A stretch of 45,985 nt of DNA from Desulfotomaculum sp. (GTDB lineage Bacteria; Bacillota; Desulfotomaculia; Desulfotomaculales; Desulfohalotomaculaceae), in NCBI GenBank assembly GCA_017656165.1, contig JACDOL010000009.1, positions 1-45,985 of the forward strand, written 5' to 3'. The position numbers were made by a program, and so were the translations under genes. The notes under the pieces are model-generated. The model had not been told where the DNA came from. It did no database searches and worked only from the letters and a program-made list of their open reading frames with translations. Below are positions 1 to 6,973 of this stretch, piece by piece; positions within the stretch are counted from its first letter, which is position 1; every line of letters starts with the position of its first letter.

Positions 1-104
1 TTTGAAAAACAGGGGCGTGGAAGATATCCTGATTGCCTGTAAAGACGGGCTTTCCATCAAGATTTTGTTTGGCACATATTTGCCTCTTACGATATAATTT
101 GAGT
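1..104 (+). pseudogene. IS256-family (mutator-type) transposase fragment, cut by the window start
   Basis: From base 2 the frame reads LKNRGVEDILIACKDGL, the motif that follows the first catalytic aspartates in IS256-family transposases, where the usual continuation is a glycine-phenylalanine-proline-glutamate stretch. Here the match stops after DGL, the reading continues as unrelated residues (SIKILFG...) and ends at a stop near base 104. I see this as the broken internal end of a transposase gene whose body lies before the window, not a functional gene. How far it extends upstream cannot be judged. Confidence 0.6.
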
Positions 105-136
105 GAGTTTATAATAATGCATAAAACTGAATATGT

Positions 137-462
137 TAGTTTAACAGGTGCCCTCGGAAGAGGGATAATAGGGAATCAGGTAAAAATCCTGAGCGGTCCC
201 GCCACTGTAACCGGGAAGCAAGTCGACAGTATGCCACTGTCCCGCCCAGCACTCAATCCAAAGGTTATTTCTATTTCGCATATATAGTGTTACTTATTAC
301 TAAATCAGTCAGGATGAAATCGATAAGCTTTTTACTAGATTGAGTGCTGGGCGGGTGGGAAGGCGCCGACAAGCAATGACCCGGAAGCCAGGAGACCTGC
401 CTGTTAAATGCGTCACACACAACCTACGAGGATAGGGGGTGTGGAAGTGTAGCAACCAGCAA
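137..462 (+). promoter_or_regulatory. Cobalamin (B12) riboswitch, class I type
   Basis: Conserved blocks appear in the family's order: AGGTGCC (about 146), AATAGGGAA (168-176), GCGGTCCCGCCACTGTAA (193-210), TGGGAAGGCGCC (356-367) and ATGACCCGGAAGCCAGGAG followed by ACCTGCC. The aptamer core is roughly 144-408. A terminator follows at 485-515, so the likely mechanism is transcriptional: adenosylcobalamin binding favours the terminator and switches off the DUF2162-ExbB-DUF2149-CobN operon. The GCCACTG and TGGGAAGGC blocks are separated by an unusually long, perfectly paired arm (241-355). Confidence 0.93.
241..355 (+). repeat. 18-bp perfect inverted repeat forming an extended arm inside the riboswitch
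   Basis: Bases 241-258 (CCCGCCCAGCACTCAATC) are exactly complementary to 338-355, with about 79 AT-rich bases between them. The arm sits in the variable loop between the GCCACTG and TGGGAAGGC blocks of the cobalamin aptamer, so it is an expanded peripheral helix, or a small palindromic insertion that left the core folded. The AT-rich interior has no recognisable gene. Confidence 0.85.
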
Positions 463-484
463 TGCAAAACATGCACTTTACAAA

Positions 485-515
485 CCTCTGCCCAGAGCAG
501 AGGGTAATTTTTTTT
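485..515 (+). terminator. Intrinsic terminator of the cobalamin riboswitch (expression platform)
   Basis: CCTCTGC (485-491) pairs with GCAGAGG (497-503) over a five-base loop, followed by a run of eight T (508-515). It lies between the aptamer and the first gene, as expected for a B12 riboswitch that works by premature termination. Confidence 0.9.
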
Positions 516-531
516 ACAGAAGGTCGTTTAA

Positions 532-639
532 ATGAAAAAAATCCCATTTTTGCTTGCATTCTGTTTTGTTTTTATACTAATTTTATCAAAGGCTTTTTGC
601 TATTGGGTTGGAGCGTTTTCTGGGCAGCTATCAGTTTAA
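532..639 (+). CDS. Possible 35-residue membrane or signal-peptide-like small protein
   Basis: An ATG at 532 is preceded by AGAAGGTCG at good spacing, directly after the riboswitch terminator, so it would be the first ORF of the derepressed mRNA. It encodes MKKIPFLLAFCFVFILILSK, a positive start plus hydrophobic run like a signal peptide or single membrane helix, then AFCYWVGAFSGQLSV and stop. Immediately downstream a different frame encodes another hydrophobic helix (SLIFLIFGIRALDKIMKNN), so this may instead be the first half of a small two-helix protein broken by a frameshift near 610-640. I do not recognise a family. A leader peptide or a decayed gene are equally possible. Confidence 0.35.
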   Translation: MKKIPFLLAFCFVFILILSKAFCYWVGAFSGQLSV

Positions 640-714
640 TCTTCCTGATCTTTGGGATTAGGGCTTTAGACAAAATCATGAAAAATAATCCCAGCACAAA
701 GGGGGTGATTTCCT

Positions 715-1413
715 TTGTTTTTAATAAAAGGCACATTGTCACTGGCTATACTGATCTTGAGTTTAAAGACCGGTTTAATCCTGGGGGCTTCCTGGTTAAG
801 CAAAAAAAGTATCCTCTCGGTTTCAACAATTTTGGGGACAAGCCTATATGTTATTATATGGGTTTTTAAAGGGTACCAGGAGCAGTTGGTTTATTTTTTG
901 GATAATTATACTTTTTTAGGGGCATGTCTCATATCTTTGCTGTTGATATATTTGGGTTTGCAAATACCTGAATTTAAAAAAGAGGACGAGGATAAGGGCA
1001 AAAAATATTTATACGTTTTTAGTTTTTTACCCTGTCCCTTTTGCATGCTTGCCCTTGCTTTTTCAGTGTTTCTTTTTGCACCCGTGTTGGAAATGGATGT
1101 TTTGCAACTGGGCAAGAGGATGGGATTAATTTTTGCAATCATGATATTTGCAGTAAGTATGATTGCGAGAAAAATGATCGCGCTGTTAAAAGTAGAGCCA
1201 ATGGTAATTTTTAACAACATACTTCTGTCATTAGGGTTTATTACTCTTCTTTTTGCATTTACAGTTCCCAACATTGTTCAGGCGGTAAATATTGGATTTA
1301 ATCCGTTGGTGATTAATTCACCAAAACTTCTGGGTGTTTTGACTATAGGAATAATTGGCTTGATTTTGCTGGGATATTTCATTTACCAAAAAAATCAATA
1401 CTTTAGGTGGTGA
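715..1413 (+). CDS. DUF2162-family six-helix membrane protein (putative transporter)
   Basis: A 232-residue protein of about six hydrophobic helices. The N-terminus, with LAILILSLKTGLILGASWL, follows the family pattern of a helix ending in K(T/A)GL, and a PCPFC motif (about residue 103) lies at the start of the third helix, reminiscent of metal- or thiol-handling membrane proteins. The start is a TTG at 715, chosen because AAAGGGGGTGA ends six bases before it; upstream ORFs in other frames run through the terminator. To my knowledge this family is found mainly in methanogens next to MotA/ExbB, DUF2149 and CobN genes, exactly the order seen here. The riboswitch in front implies a role in cobalt or corrinoid supply; the substrate is unknown. 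Confidence 0.8.
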   Translation: MFLIKGTLSLAILILSLKTGLILGASWLSKKSILSVSTILGTSLYVIIWVFKGYQEQLVYFLDNYTFLGACLISLLLIYLGLQIPEFKKEDEDKGKKYLYVFSFLPCPFCMLALAFSVFLFAPVLEMDVLQLGKRMGLIFAIMIFAVSMIARKMIALLKVEPMVIFNNILLSLGFITLLFAFTVPNIVQAVNIGFNPLVINSPKLLGVLTIGIIGLILLGYFIYQKNQYFRW

Positions 1414-1418
1414 CAAAA

Positions 1419-2054
1419 ATGATCATTCCTGGTTCGGAACATTTGACCAGATTGCTGCACATTATTGGCCAAAGTTTATTAATACCGTGTATTTTGGGAT
1501 TACTTTCATTCCTTATATTTTCTTTTGTTGAATTGGGAGGGTTTACGGCTGAGATTAGAATCCGTAAGAGAGAGAAGTTTTCTCAGTGGGAAGAAATATT
1601 GCAACAAATAATAGAAACGACAAATAAATTACAACTGATTAAAGAAAGCGATTTGCCTCTAATTTTCAAGGAAATAGCATTACATTTTTTAAATATAAAA
1701 TACGTATCCCGGGACATCAAAAAAGTTATGGCACGTAAGTTACTGGAACAGCAAGAATTCAAGATGATGAAATCCTTAGAAAAAACAGAGATTATAGCAA
1801 AATTAGGTCCTATATTGGGTTTAATAGGTACCCTCATTCCCTTGGGACCGGGGTTGGCTGCCCTTAGTCAGGGTAATGTTAACGAACTTGCCAAGGCTAT
1901 TATGGTGGCATTTGATACTACGGTTGCTGGTCTGGCGGCAGGGGGAATTGCTTACTTTATTACCAAAATACGCCGGCGTTGGTATGAAGAACAGCTAAGC
2001 GACCTCGAGGCGTTACTGGAAGTACTGGTGGAAGTGAAGGAAGATGTGAGGTGA
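1419..2054 (+). CDS. MotA/TolQ/ExbB-type proton channel protein
   Basis: About 211 residues with the ExbB/TolQ plan: one helix near the N-terminus (about residues 8-38), a long charged cytoplasmic segment, then LGPILGLIGTLIPLGPGLAAL and a second long hydrophobic pair (FDTTVAGLAAGGIAYFITKI). The Gly/Pro/Thr-rich helices match the channel-forming helices of the family, which use the proton gradient to drive a partner protein. I prefer ATG 1419, five bases after AGGTGGTGA, over the GTG at 1407. It overlaps nothing essential and follows the DUF2162 stop by five bases. With no flagellar genes and no outer membrane expected, its partner is probably the DUF2149 protein and the CobN-like protein downstream. 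Confidence 0.85.
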   Translation: MIIPGSEHLTRLLHIIGQSLLIPCILGLLSFLIFSFVELGGFTAEIRIRKREKFSQWEEILQQIIETTNKLQLIKESDLPLIFKEIALHFLNIKYVSRDIKKVMARKLLEQQEFKMMKSLEKTEIIAKLGPILGLIGTLIPLGPGLAALSQGNVNELAKAIMVAFDTTVAGLAAGGIAYFITKIRRRWYEEQLSDLEALLEVLVEVKEDVR

Positions 2055-2060
2055 AGGAAG

Positions 2061-2399
2061 ATGCTGTGCCGGAAACAAAGACGGTTGCTGTCATCGACAG
2101 AAGAGCCAGATCCTCTTAGTGGGCTGGCAAATATGGTTGATGTGATGCTGGTTTTTGCATGTGGCTTAATAGTGATGCTTGTACTTTCCTGGAATTTGCA
2201 AAACATTTTTTTCGCTAGGGTTACTCCGCAAGAGAAGGAAAAGATGCTTCAAGTTATTCAGCGGGTAGTAGATATAGAAAAGGGAAAGGAATTAAAGGAA
2301 CTTCCAAACTTTAGTGAGGGTGGCGGTTCCGGTTATCAAGAAATGGGTACTGTCTATAAAGATCCAAAGACAGGAAAGTTAATTTTGATTGAAAATTAA
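2061..2399 (+). CDS. DUF2149 protein, ExbD-like single-helix partner of the proton channel
   Basis: A 112-residue protein with a short basic cytoplasmic start, DPLSGLANMVDVMLVFACGLIVMLVL spanning residues about 19-44, and an external tail of about 65 residues that ends GTVYKDPKTGKLILIEN. An aspartate at the entry of the only helix, as in VDVMLVF, is what ExbD/TolR proteins use to carry protons. The gene starts six bases after the channel gene with a GGTGAAGGAAG ribosome site, so the two are probably translated together. It is shorter than typical ExbD and the external domain is different; the assignment to DUF2149 comes from this helix and the gene order. Confidence 0.75.
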   Translation: MLCRKQRRLLSSTEEPDPLSGLANMVDVMLVFACGLIVMLVLSWNLQNIFFARVTPQEKEKMLQVIQRVVDIEKGKELKELPNFSEGGGSGYQEMGTVYKDPKTGKLILIEN

Positions 2400-2417
2400 T
2401 AGGGAGGTGTAAGAATA

Positions 2418-5400
2418 ATGAAATTTGCCAAAGTACATTTTTATATGATAACTAATTTACTGCTGCTCTTTAGCTTTTTAAGTATTTTTGTCTTTGTGCC
2501 GGCCGGTTCTGCTGAAGAAATAAACGATGGTCTTAAAATTGTTATAGTTTCACACGAAACCAACGCCCTGGTAAATGCCAACCAGCAGTTGAAAGAAGAA
2601 GGCTACAGCTTTTCTTTGAAAATATTTAATCCCAAATATGCGGAAGACGAAGAAAGAAAAAAGGATTTACAACAGGCTTTGGCTCAGGCGGATATCATCT
2701 TGCTGGACATGATTGGGAATAAGACGTTGAATGCACTTTCTCCAATGTTTTCCGATTTGAAAGAACAAAAGATTTTAGTTACACGAAGTGTAGATGTCTC
2801 TTCCGAAATACCCCGGGCAGATACTTCCTGGGACGAAGCTTTGGCGCCGTATTTCAGTTATGGTGGTGTAGAAAATATGCGGCGGCTTTTACTTTACCTG
2901 TTAAATAATTTTGGAGAAATTAATGTCTCGCAAAAATTGGAACCGGTGGTACTGGAAGGAAGCTTTGCCTATCATCCCGCTGCCGATAAAGTTTTTAATA
3001 CTTATGAACAATACAAAAGCTGGTATGAAGAAAGCGGTAAATATCAGCCTGGTGCCCCGTGGATTGGTATTTTAACGTACGATAGTTCTTATAAAAATGC
3101 AGATTTCAAAATGTATACGGATCTTCTACAGGAATTGGAGAAAAATGGGGCCAATGCAATATTAGTATTTGCCGGTGGAGATAATATCAAGGCAGTGCGT
3201 GATTTTTTCATGGATGATGGCAAGAGCAGAATTGATTGTTTGCTTGCAGCCACGTACTTTAACTTCGTCTATGGGAGACCTGAAGAAGGGATAAAGCTCT
3301 TTCAAGAAATGAACATACCTATCATGACACCTATCTACAGCCGGCAGCTCGATAAATGGGAAAATGATATTTCCGGTATTTCCGACGATGTGCCCTGGCA
3401 GGTTGCCTTTCCGAAGCTGGAAGGAAGAATTGAACCCGTGCTTATTGGAGGTTCTAAGGTAGTTGGGACAGATAAAGATACGGGTGCAATAATAGAACAA
3501 AAGGTGGCCATACCCAACAGGGTAGAAAGGATTGCCAAAAGGGCAATAAACTGGGCCAAACTGCGCCATAAACCCAATCATGAAAAGAAAGTGGCACTAA
3601 TATATTACAATTACGGCGGGGGAAAGGATGGTATTAGTGCATCCTATCTCAATGTAGAGAGAAGTATTGCCGAAATTTTAAAGTCTCTTAAAAAGGAAGG
3701 CTATACTGTAAAAGAAAGTTTGCCGTCAGAAGAACTTTTGGAAAAGATGCTGGCCAGCGGGAGAAATGTGGGAAGCTGGGCACCCGGTGAATTGGAAGCA
3801 CTTGTTCAAAATGGAGCAATAACTATACCCGTGGAGCAGTATTTAAAGTGGTTTGAGGAGCTTCCCCAAGAACTGCAGGAAAAGGTTGAAGATGAATGGG
3901 GTCCTGCTCCGGGAAATATTATGGTATATAATAATGAACTGGTTTTACCGGGAATTATGCTGGGTAATGTCTTTATTGGCCCGCAACCAATGCGCGGCTG
4001 GGGGGATGAACCGGATAAAATAACCCACTCGCCCACACTGCCGCCAACCCACCAGTATCTGGCCTTTTATTTCTGGCTCCAGAAGGAGTTTAAAGCTGAT
4101 GCAGTAGTACATGTGGGTACCCACGGGACTCTGGAATGGCTGCCCGGAAGAAGTGTGGGGCTCGGCAAGAATGACTGGCCTGATGTATTGCTGGGCAATA
4201 TACCCAATATTTATCCATACATTGTCAACAACCCGGGAGAAGGTACCCAGGCAAAGCGGCGGGGCTATGCTGTGATAATTGACCACTTGACGCCCCCCAT
4301 GGTTAAACCGGAACTATATGGCGAGTTGGAAGAACTGATGATGCTATTAAGCAATTATGAAGTGGAAGAAGCCAAAAGTGATACAAAAAGGCTAGAACAG
4401 CTGAAGGAAGAAATACTTGAAAAAATAAAAAGTAATAACATTCATAACGCACTGGGACTGGATTTGGTAAATACAGAATTTAGCCGGATTTTTTCACAGG
4501 TTGAGGAATATCTTTTTGAAATGAAAAGTGAATTAATGCCGTACGGGTTGCATACCTTTGGTAAGCCTCCCCGGGATGATTTGTTGGAGGAGATGACACG
4601 TTCCATAGTGGAATATGACCCGGAAACTCGTAAAGATGCTGCTGGTGAAATTAAAAATAACCTGTACATGACAACCCGTGAAATTGACAATTTACTTAAG
4701 GCCCTGGAGGGACAGTATATTGAACCCGGTCTTGGCAGGGACCCGGTACGTATTCCGGATGTAATGCCCACAGGAGCAAATTTTTTCTCTTTTGATCCGC
4801 GAACCGTGCCTGATAAAGCTGCCTGGGAAACGGGTAAAAAAGCGGCTGACCGCTTGCTTGAAAATTTCCTGGCGCAAAAAGGCAGGTATCCTGAAAAAGT
4901 TGGGATAGTACTCTGGGCTACGGAGACGATGCGAAGCCAGGGAGAAACGGTGGCAATGATACTTCGCCTGATTGGTGCTGAACCAAACTGGGATAAAAGG
5001 GGACGGGTGAAGGGTGTTAATATAGTACCCATTGAAGAACTGGGTCGTCCCCGGGTGGATGTGGTAGTAACCATGTCGGGGCTGTTTCGTGATACCTTTT
5101 CTTACATGGCTGAAGTACTGGATGAGGCCTTGAGAAAGGTTGCCTTACTGGAGGAGAAGCCACAGGACAACTGGGTCAGGAAACACTTTGCGGAAGATTT
5201 GATTTATTATCAGCAGCAGGGGTTAAGCTATGAAGAGTCCAAGTTCCTGGCCGGTGCCCGTATTTTTAGTGAGGCTCCCGGTACCTACGGAACTGGTGTG
5301 GCAGAAATGACTGAGGCTACCAGTGCTTGGGAGGACAGCTCAGAGCTGGCTGAAACTTATCTGTCGCGCATGTCATATATTTACGGTAAAAATGCCTACG

Positions 5401-6401
5401 GGAAAAAGGCTGATACTGTTTTTCAAAAGACGCTAAATGGCATAGAAGTTGCGACTCAGATTAGAGACTCCCTGTGGGGAGTACTCGACAATGATGATGT
5501 ATATCAGTACCTGGGAGGACTGGCCCTGGCTGCGGAAGAGGTTTCCGGCAAAAATGTTTCTATTTATATTAGCAATACCCGGAATGCCAGAAATCCAAGG
5601 GTAGAGTCCATAAAACGTTTTTTAAGCACCGAACTTGCTACCCGTGTTTTCAATCCTGACTGGATAGAAGGGATGCTTAAAGAAGGTTACTCAGGATCCA
5701 CTACTATTAACAAGCATATCGGGCATCTTTTTGGAGTGGATGCCACAATGAAAGCGGTTGATAACTGGCAGTGGCAGCAGGTGGCTGAAACTTTTGTATT
5801 TGATGAGAATATCAGGCAGCAACTGACGCCCCATTCATTACAATCACTGATAGGCTGGACCGTGGAGGCAGCGAGGCGCAAAATGTGGGATGCAGACGAA
5901 GAAACTCTAAGTAAGTTGGCTGATACTTATATACAAAGTGTTATTAAATACGGAGTAGTTTGCTGTCACCATACCTGTGCCAATATAGTATTCAACCAGT
6001 GGATAGCACAACATGCAACATTGTCAGCTAATAAAATCGATGAGTTTGCAAAAACCTTTCAAAAAGCCACTAATAATAGTTTAAACCTTATAAAGGTAAC
6101 AGTACATGAGGAGGGTATTGAACCGGTATCCGAAATAAAACCTAAGAAAAAAGCTATCAAAAATAAATTGTTATCATTGGAAAAGGAAAGCAAAGAGGCT
6201 ATACAAGTAGGGGATACGGAAGAACAGAACAAGCCAAAACCAAAAGCATATGAAATAAAAGTAGTTGAGAAGGAAGAGAGTTCGGCCACATCTGAAAGTA
6301 GTGTAACCTTCTATGCTTTACTTGGTGCATTCCTATTTGCTTTAATTTTTGTTGCTGGCTATGTAATCTTCAATAATAAAAAAAGTAGACGAAGTATTTA
6401 G
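2418..6401 (+). CDS. Secreted, membrane-anchored CobN-like cobalt/magnesium-chelatase large subunit
   Basis: A 1327-residue CobN/ChlH-family protein. Family signatures include HVGTHGTLEWLPGRSVGLG (about residue 565), YPYIVNNPGEGTQAKRR (about 600) and ARIFSEAPGTYGTGVAEM (about 945). Cytoplasmic CobN inserts cobalt into hydrogenobyrinate diamide with CobS and CobT. This one differs: it opens with a signal peptide (residues 1-33, ending PAGSA-EE) and closes with a Lys/Glu/Ser-rich linker, one helix (about 1296-1318) and a basic tail, so the catalytic body should sit outside the membrane. AGGGAGGTG precedes the ATG by about eight bases. It is the last gene of the riboswitch operon, with no AAA+ partner nearby. 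I infer metal chelation, extraction or corrinoid handling at the cell surface, powered by the ExbB/DUF2149 pair. Confidence 0.88.
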   Translation: MKFAKVHFYMITNLLLLFSFLSIFVFVPAGSAEEINDGLKIVIVSHETNALVNANQQLKEEGYSFSLKIFNPKYAEDEERKKDLQQALAQADIILLDMIGNKTLNALSPMFSDLKEQKILVTRSVDVSSEIPRADTSWDEALAPYFSYGGVENMRRLLLYLLNNFGEINVSQKLEPVVLEGSFAYHPAADKVFNTYEQYKSWYEESGKYQPGAPWIGILTYDSSYKNADFKMYTDLLQELEKNGANAILVFAGGDNIKAVRDFFMDDGKSRIDCLLAATYFNFVYGRPEEGIKLFQEMNIPIMTPIYSRQLDKWENDISGISDDVPWQVAFPKLEGRIEPVLIGGSKVVGTDKDTGAIIEQKVAIPNRVERIAKRAINWAKLRHKPNHEKKVALIYYNYGGGKDGISASYLNVERSIAEILKSLKKEGYTVKESLPSEELLEKMLASGRNVGSWAPGELEALVQNGAITIPVEQYLKWFEELPQELQEKVEDEWGPAPGNIMVYNNELVLPGIMLGNVFIGPQPMRGWGDEPDKITHSPTLPPTHQYLAFYFWLQKEFKADAVVHVGTHGTLEWLPGRSVGLGKNDWPDVLLGNIPNIYPYIVNNPGEGTQAKRRGYAVIIDHLTPPMVKPELYGELEELMMLLSNYEVEEAKSDTKRLEQLKEEILEKIKSNNIHNALGLDLVNTEFSRIFSQVEEYLFEMKSELMPYGLHTFGKPPRDDLLEEMTRSIVEYDPETRKDAAGEIKNNLYMTTREIDNLLKALEGQYIEPGLGRDPVRIPDVMPTGANFFSFDPRTVPDKAAWETGKKAADRLLENFLAQKGRYPEKVGIVLWATETMRSQGETVAMILRLIGAEPNWDKRGRVKGVNIVPIEELGRPRVDVVVTMSGLFRDTFSYMAEVLDEALRKVALLEEKPQDNWVRKHFAEDLIYYQQQGLSYEESKFLAGARIFSEAPGTYGTGVAEMTEATSAWEDSSELAETYLSRMSYIYGKNAYGKKADTVFQKTLNGIEVATQIRDSLWGVLDNDDVYQYLGGLALAAEEVSGKNVSIYISNTRNARNPRVESIKRFLSTELATRVFNPDWIEGMLKEGYSGSTTINKHIGHLFGVDATMKAVDNWQWQQVAETFVFDENIRQQLTPHSLQSLIGWTVEAARRKMWDADEETLSKLADTYIQSVIKYGVVCCHHTCANIVFNQWIAQHATLSANKIDEFAKTFQKATNNSLNLIKVTVHEEGIEPVSEIKPKKKAIKNKLLSLEKESKEAIQVGDTEEQNKPKPKAYEIKVVEKEESSATSESSVTFYALLGAFLFALIFVAGYVIFNNKKSRRSI

Positions 6402-6429
6402 GAACACTAAATTGATAGCATAATGTCAT

Positions 6430-6887
6430 TTAAACTTTTATAAACAAAACTCTTGTCTTTCTAGGGGTTTTTCCTTCTAGATAATTGACTATGACATTAT
6501 GTATACTTAAAGCAACAGTTATGAGCATATGCTTGTAAATATATCCTGAAATCTTTTCAGTCCTTTTCCCATTTTTTGACTGAAGGGGATAAGCCTTTTT
6601 AATCTGTTCATAGCTTATCCCCTCCCATGTGCCGAAGTTGATTTCTCTTAATTAATTCCTCTTTTAAAATAGAAAGGCCGTAATAAACATTTATTATTTC
6701 TGCACTTCTTACACATCTTTTTAGCGGACTCGAAAACATACACTTTATCCGTTCATCTTTAAGCTTCTCTTTTAAGATATGAGCCTGTCTTATGCCATTT
6801 GCTGTTAAATCTGTATCCAGCCAACCGTGGGCACAGACCTTCTTTATTGGCACAGGTTTCCCCATGCCTGATCAGTATGATTTCCAT
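6430..6887 (-). pseudogene. Decayed histidine phosphatase (phosphoglycerate-mutase-like)
   Basis: Read from ATG 6887 (ribosome site AAGGAG just before), the protein begins MEIILIRHGETCANKEG, the RHG motif of the family. A frameshift near 6840 moves the continuation HGWLDTDLTANGIRQAHILK to another frame, and after a stop near 6653 a further shift leads to LREINFGTWEGISYEQIKKA, the next family motif. The remainder (to a stop near 6430) is short and lacks the second catalytic histidine motif in recognisable form. At least two frameshifts and probable internal loss make this a pseudogene. It explains the otherwise empty stretch between cobN and pepV. Confidence 0.75.
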
Positions 6888-6973
6888 AAAAGCTCTCCTT
6901 AAAACAAATTATAGTATATCAAAAACCCAAAAAGCATTATAATCTTTTTCCCCTTCTCATTTTCTGCCTCTTC

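Noticed and set aside
241-355. CIRCE-like half-sites AGCACTC/GAGTGCT in the riboswitch arm
   Set aside because: They share seven bases with the CIRCE element, but are about 90 bases apart instead of nine and lack the TTA/TAA ends; part of the RNA arm.
462-869. A 135-codon ORF starting right after the cobalamin aptamer
   Set aside because: It reads through the riboswitch terminator hairpin and overlaps the start of DUF2162, whose own ribosome site is strong. Only its central hydrophobic part may be a frameshifted remnant.
1419-2054. Flagellar MotA
   Set aside because: Topology and length fit ExbB/TolQ, no MotB with a peptidoglycan-binding domain follows, and no flagellar genes are nearby.
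6419-6501. Inverted repeat CATAATGTCAT/ATGACATTATG as the ends of a small transposon
   Set aside because: The interval is explained by the decayed phosphatase frame, with no duplication or further structure; an 11-base match in AT-rich DNA can be chance.
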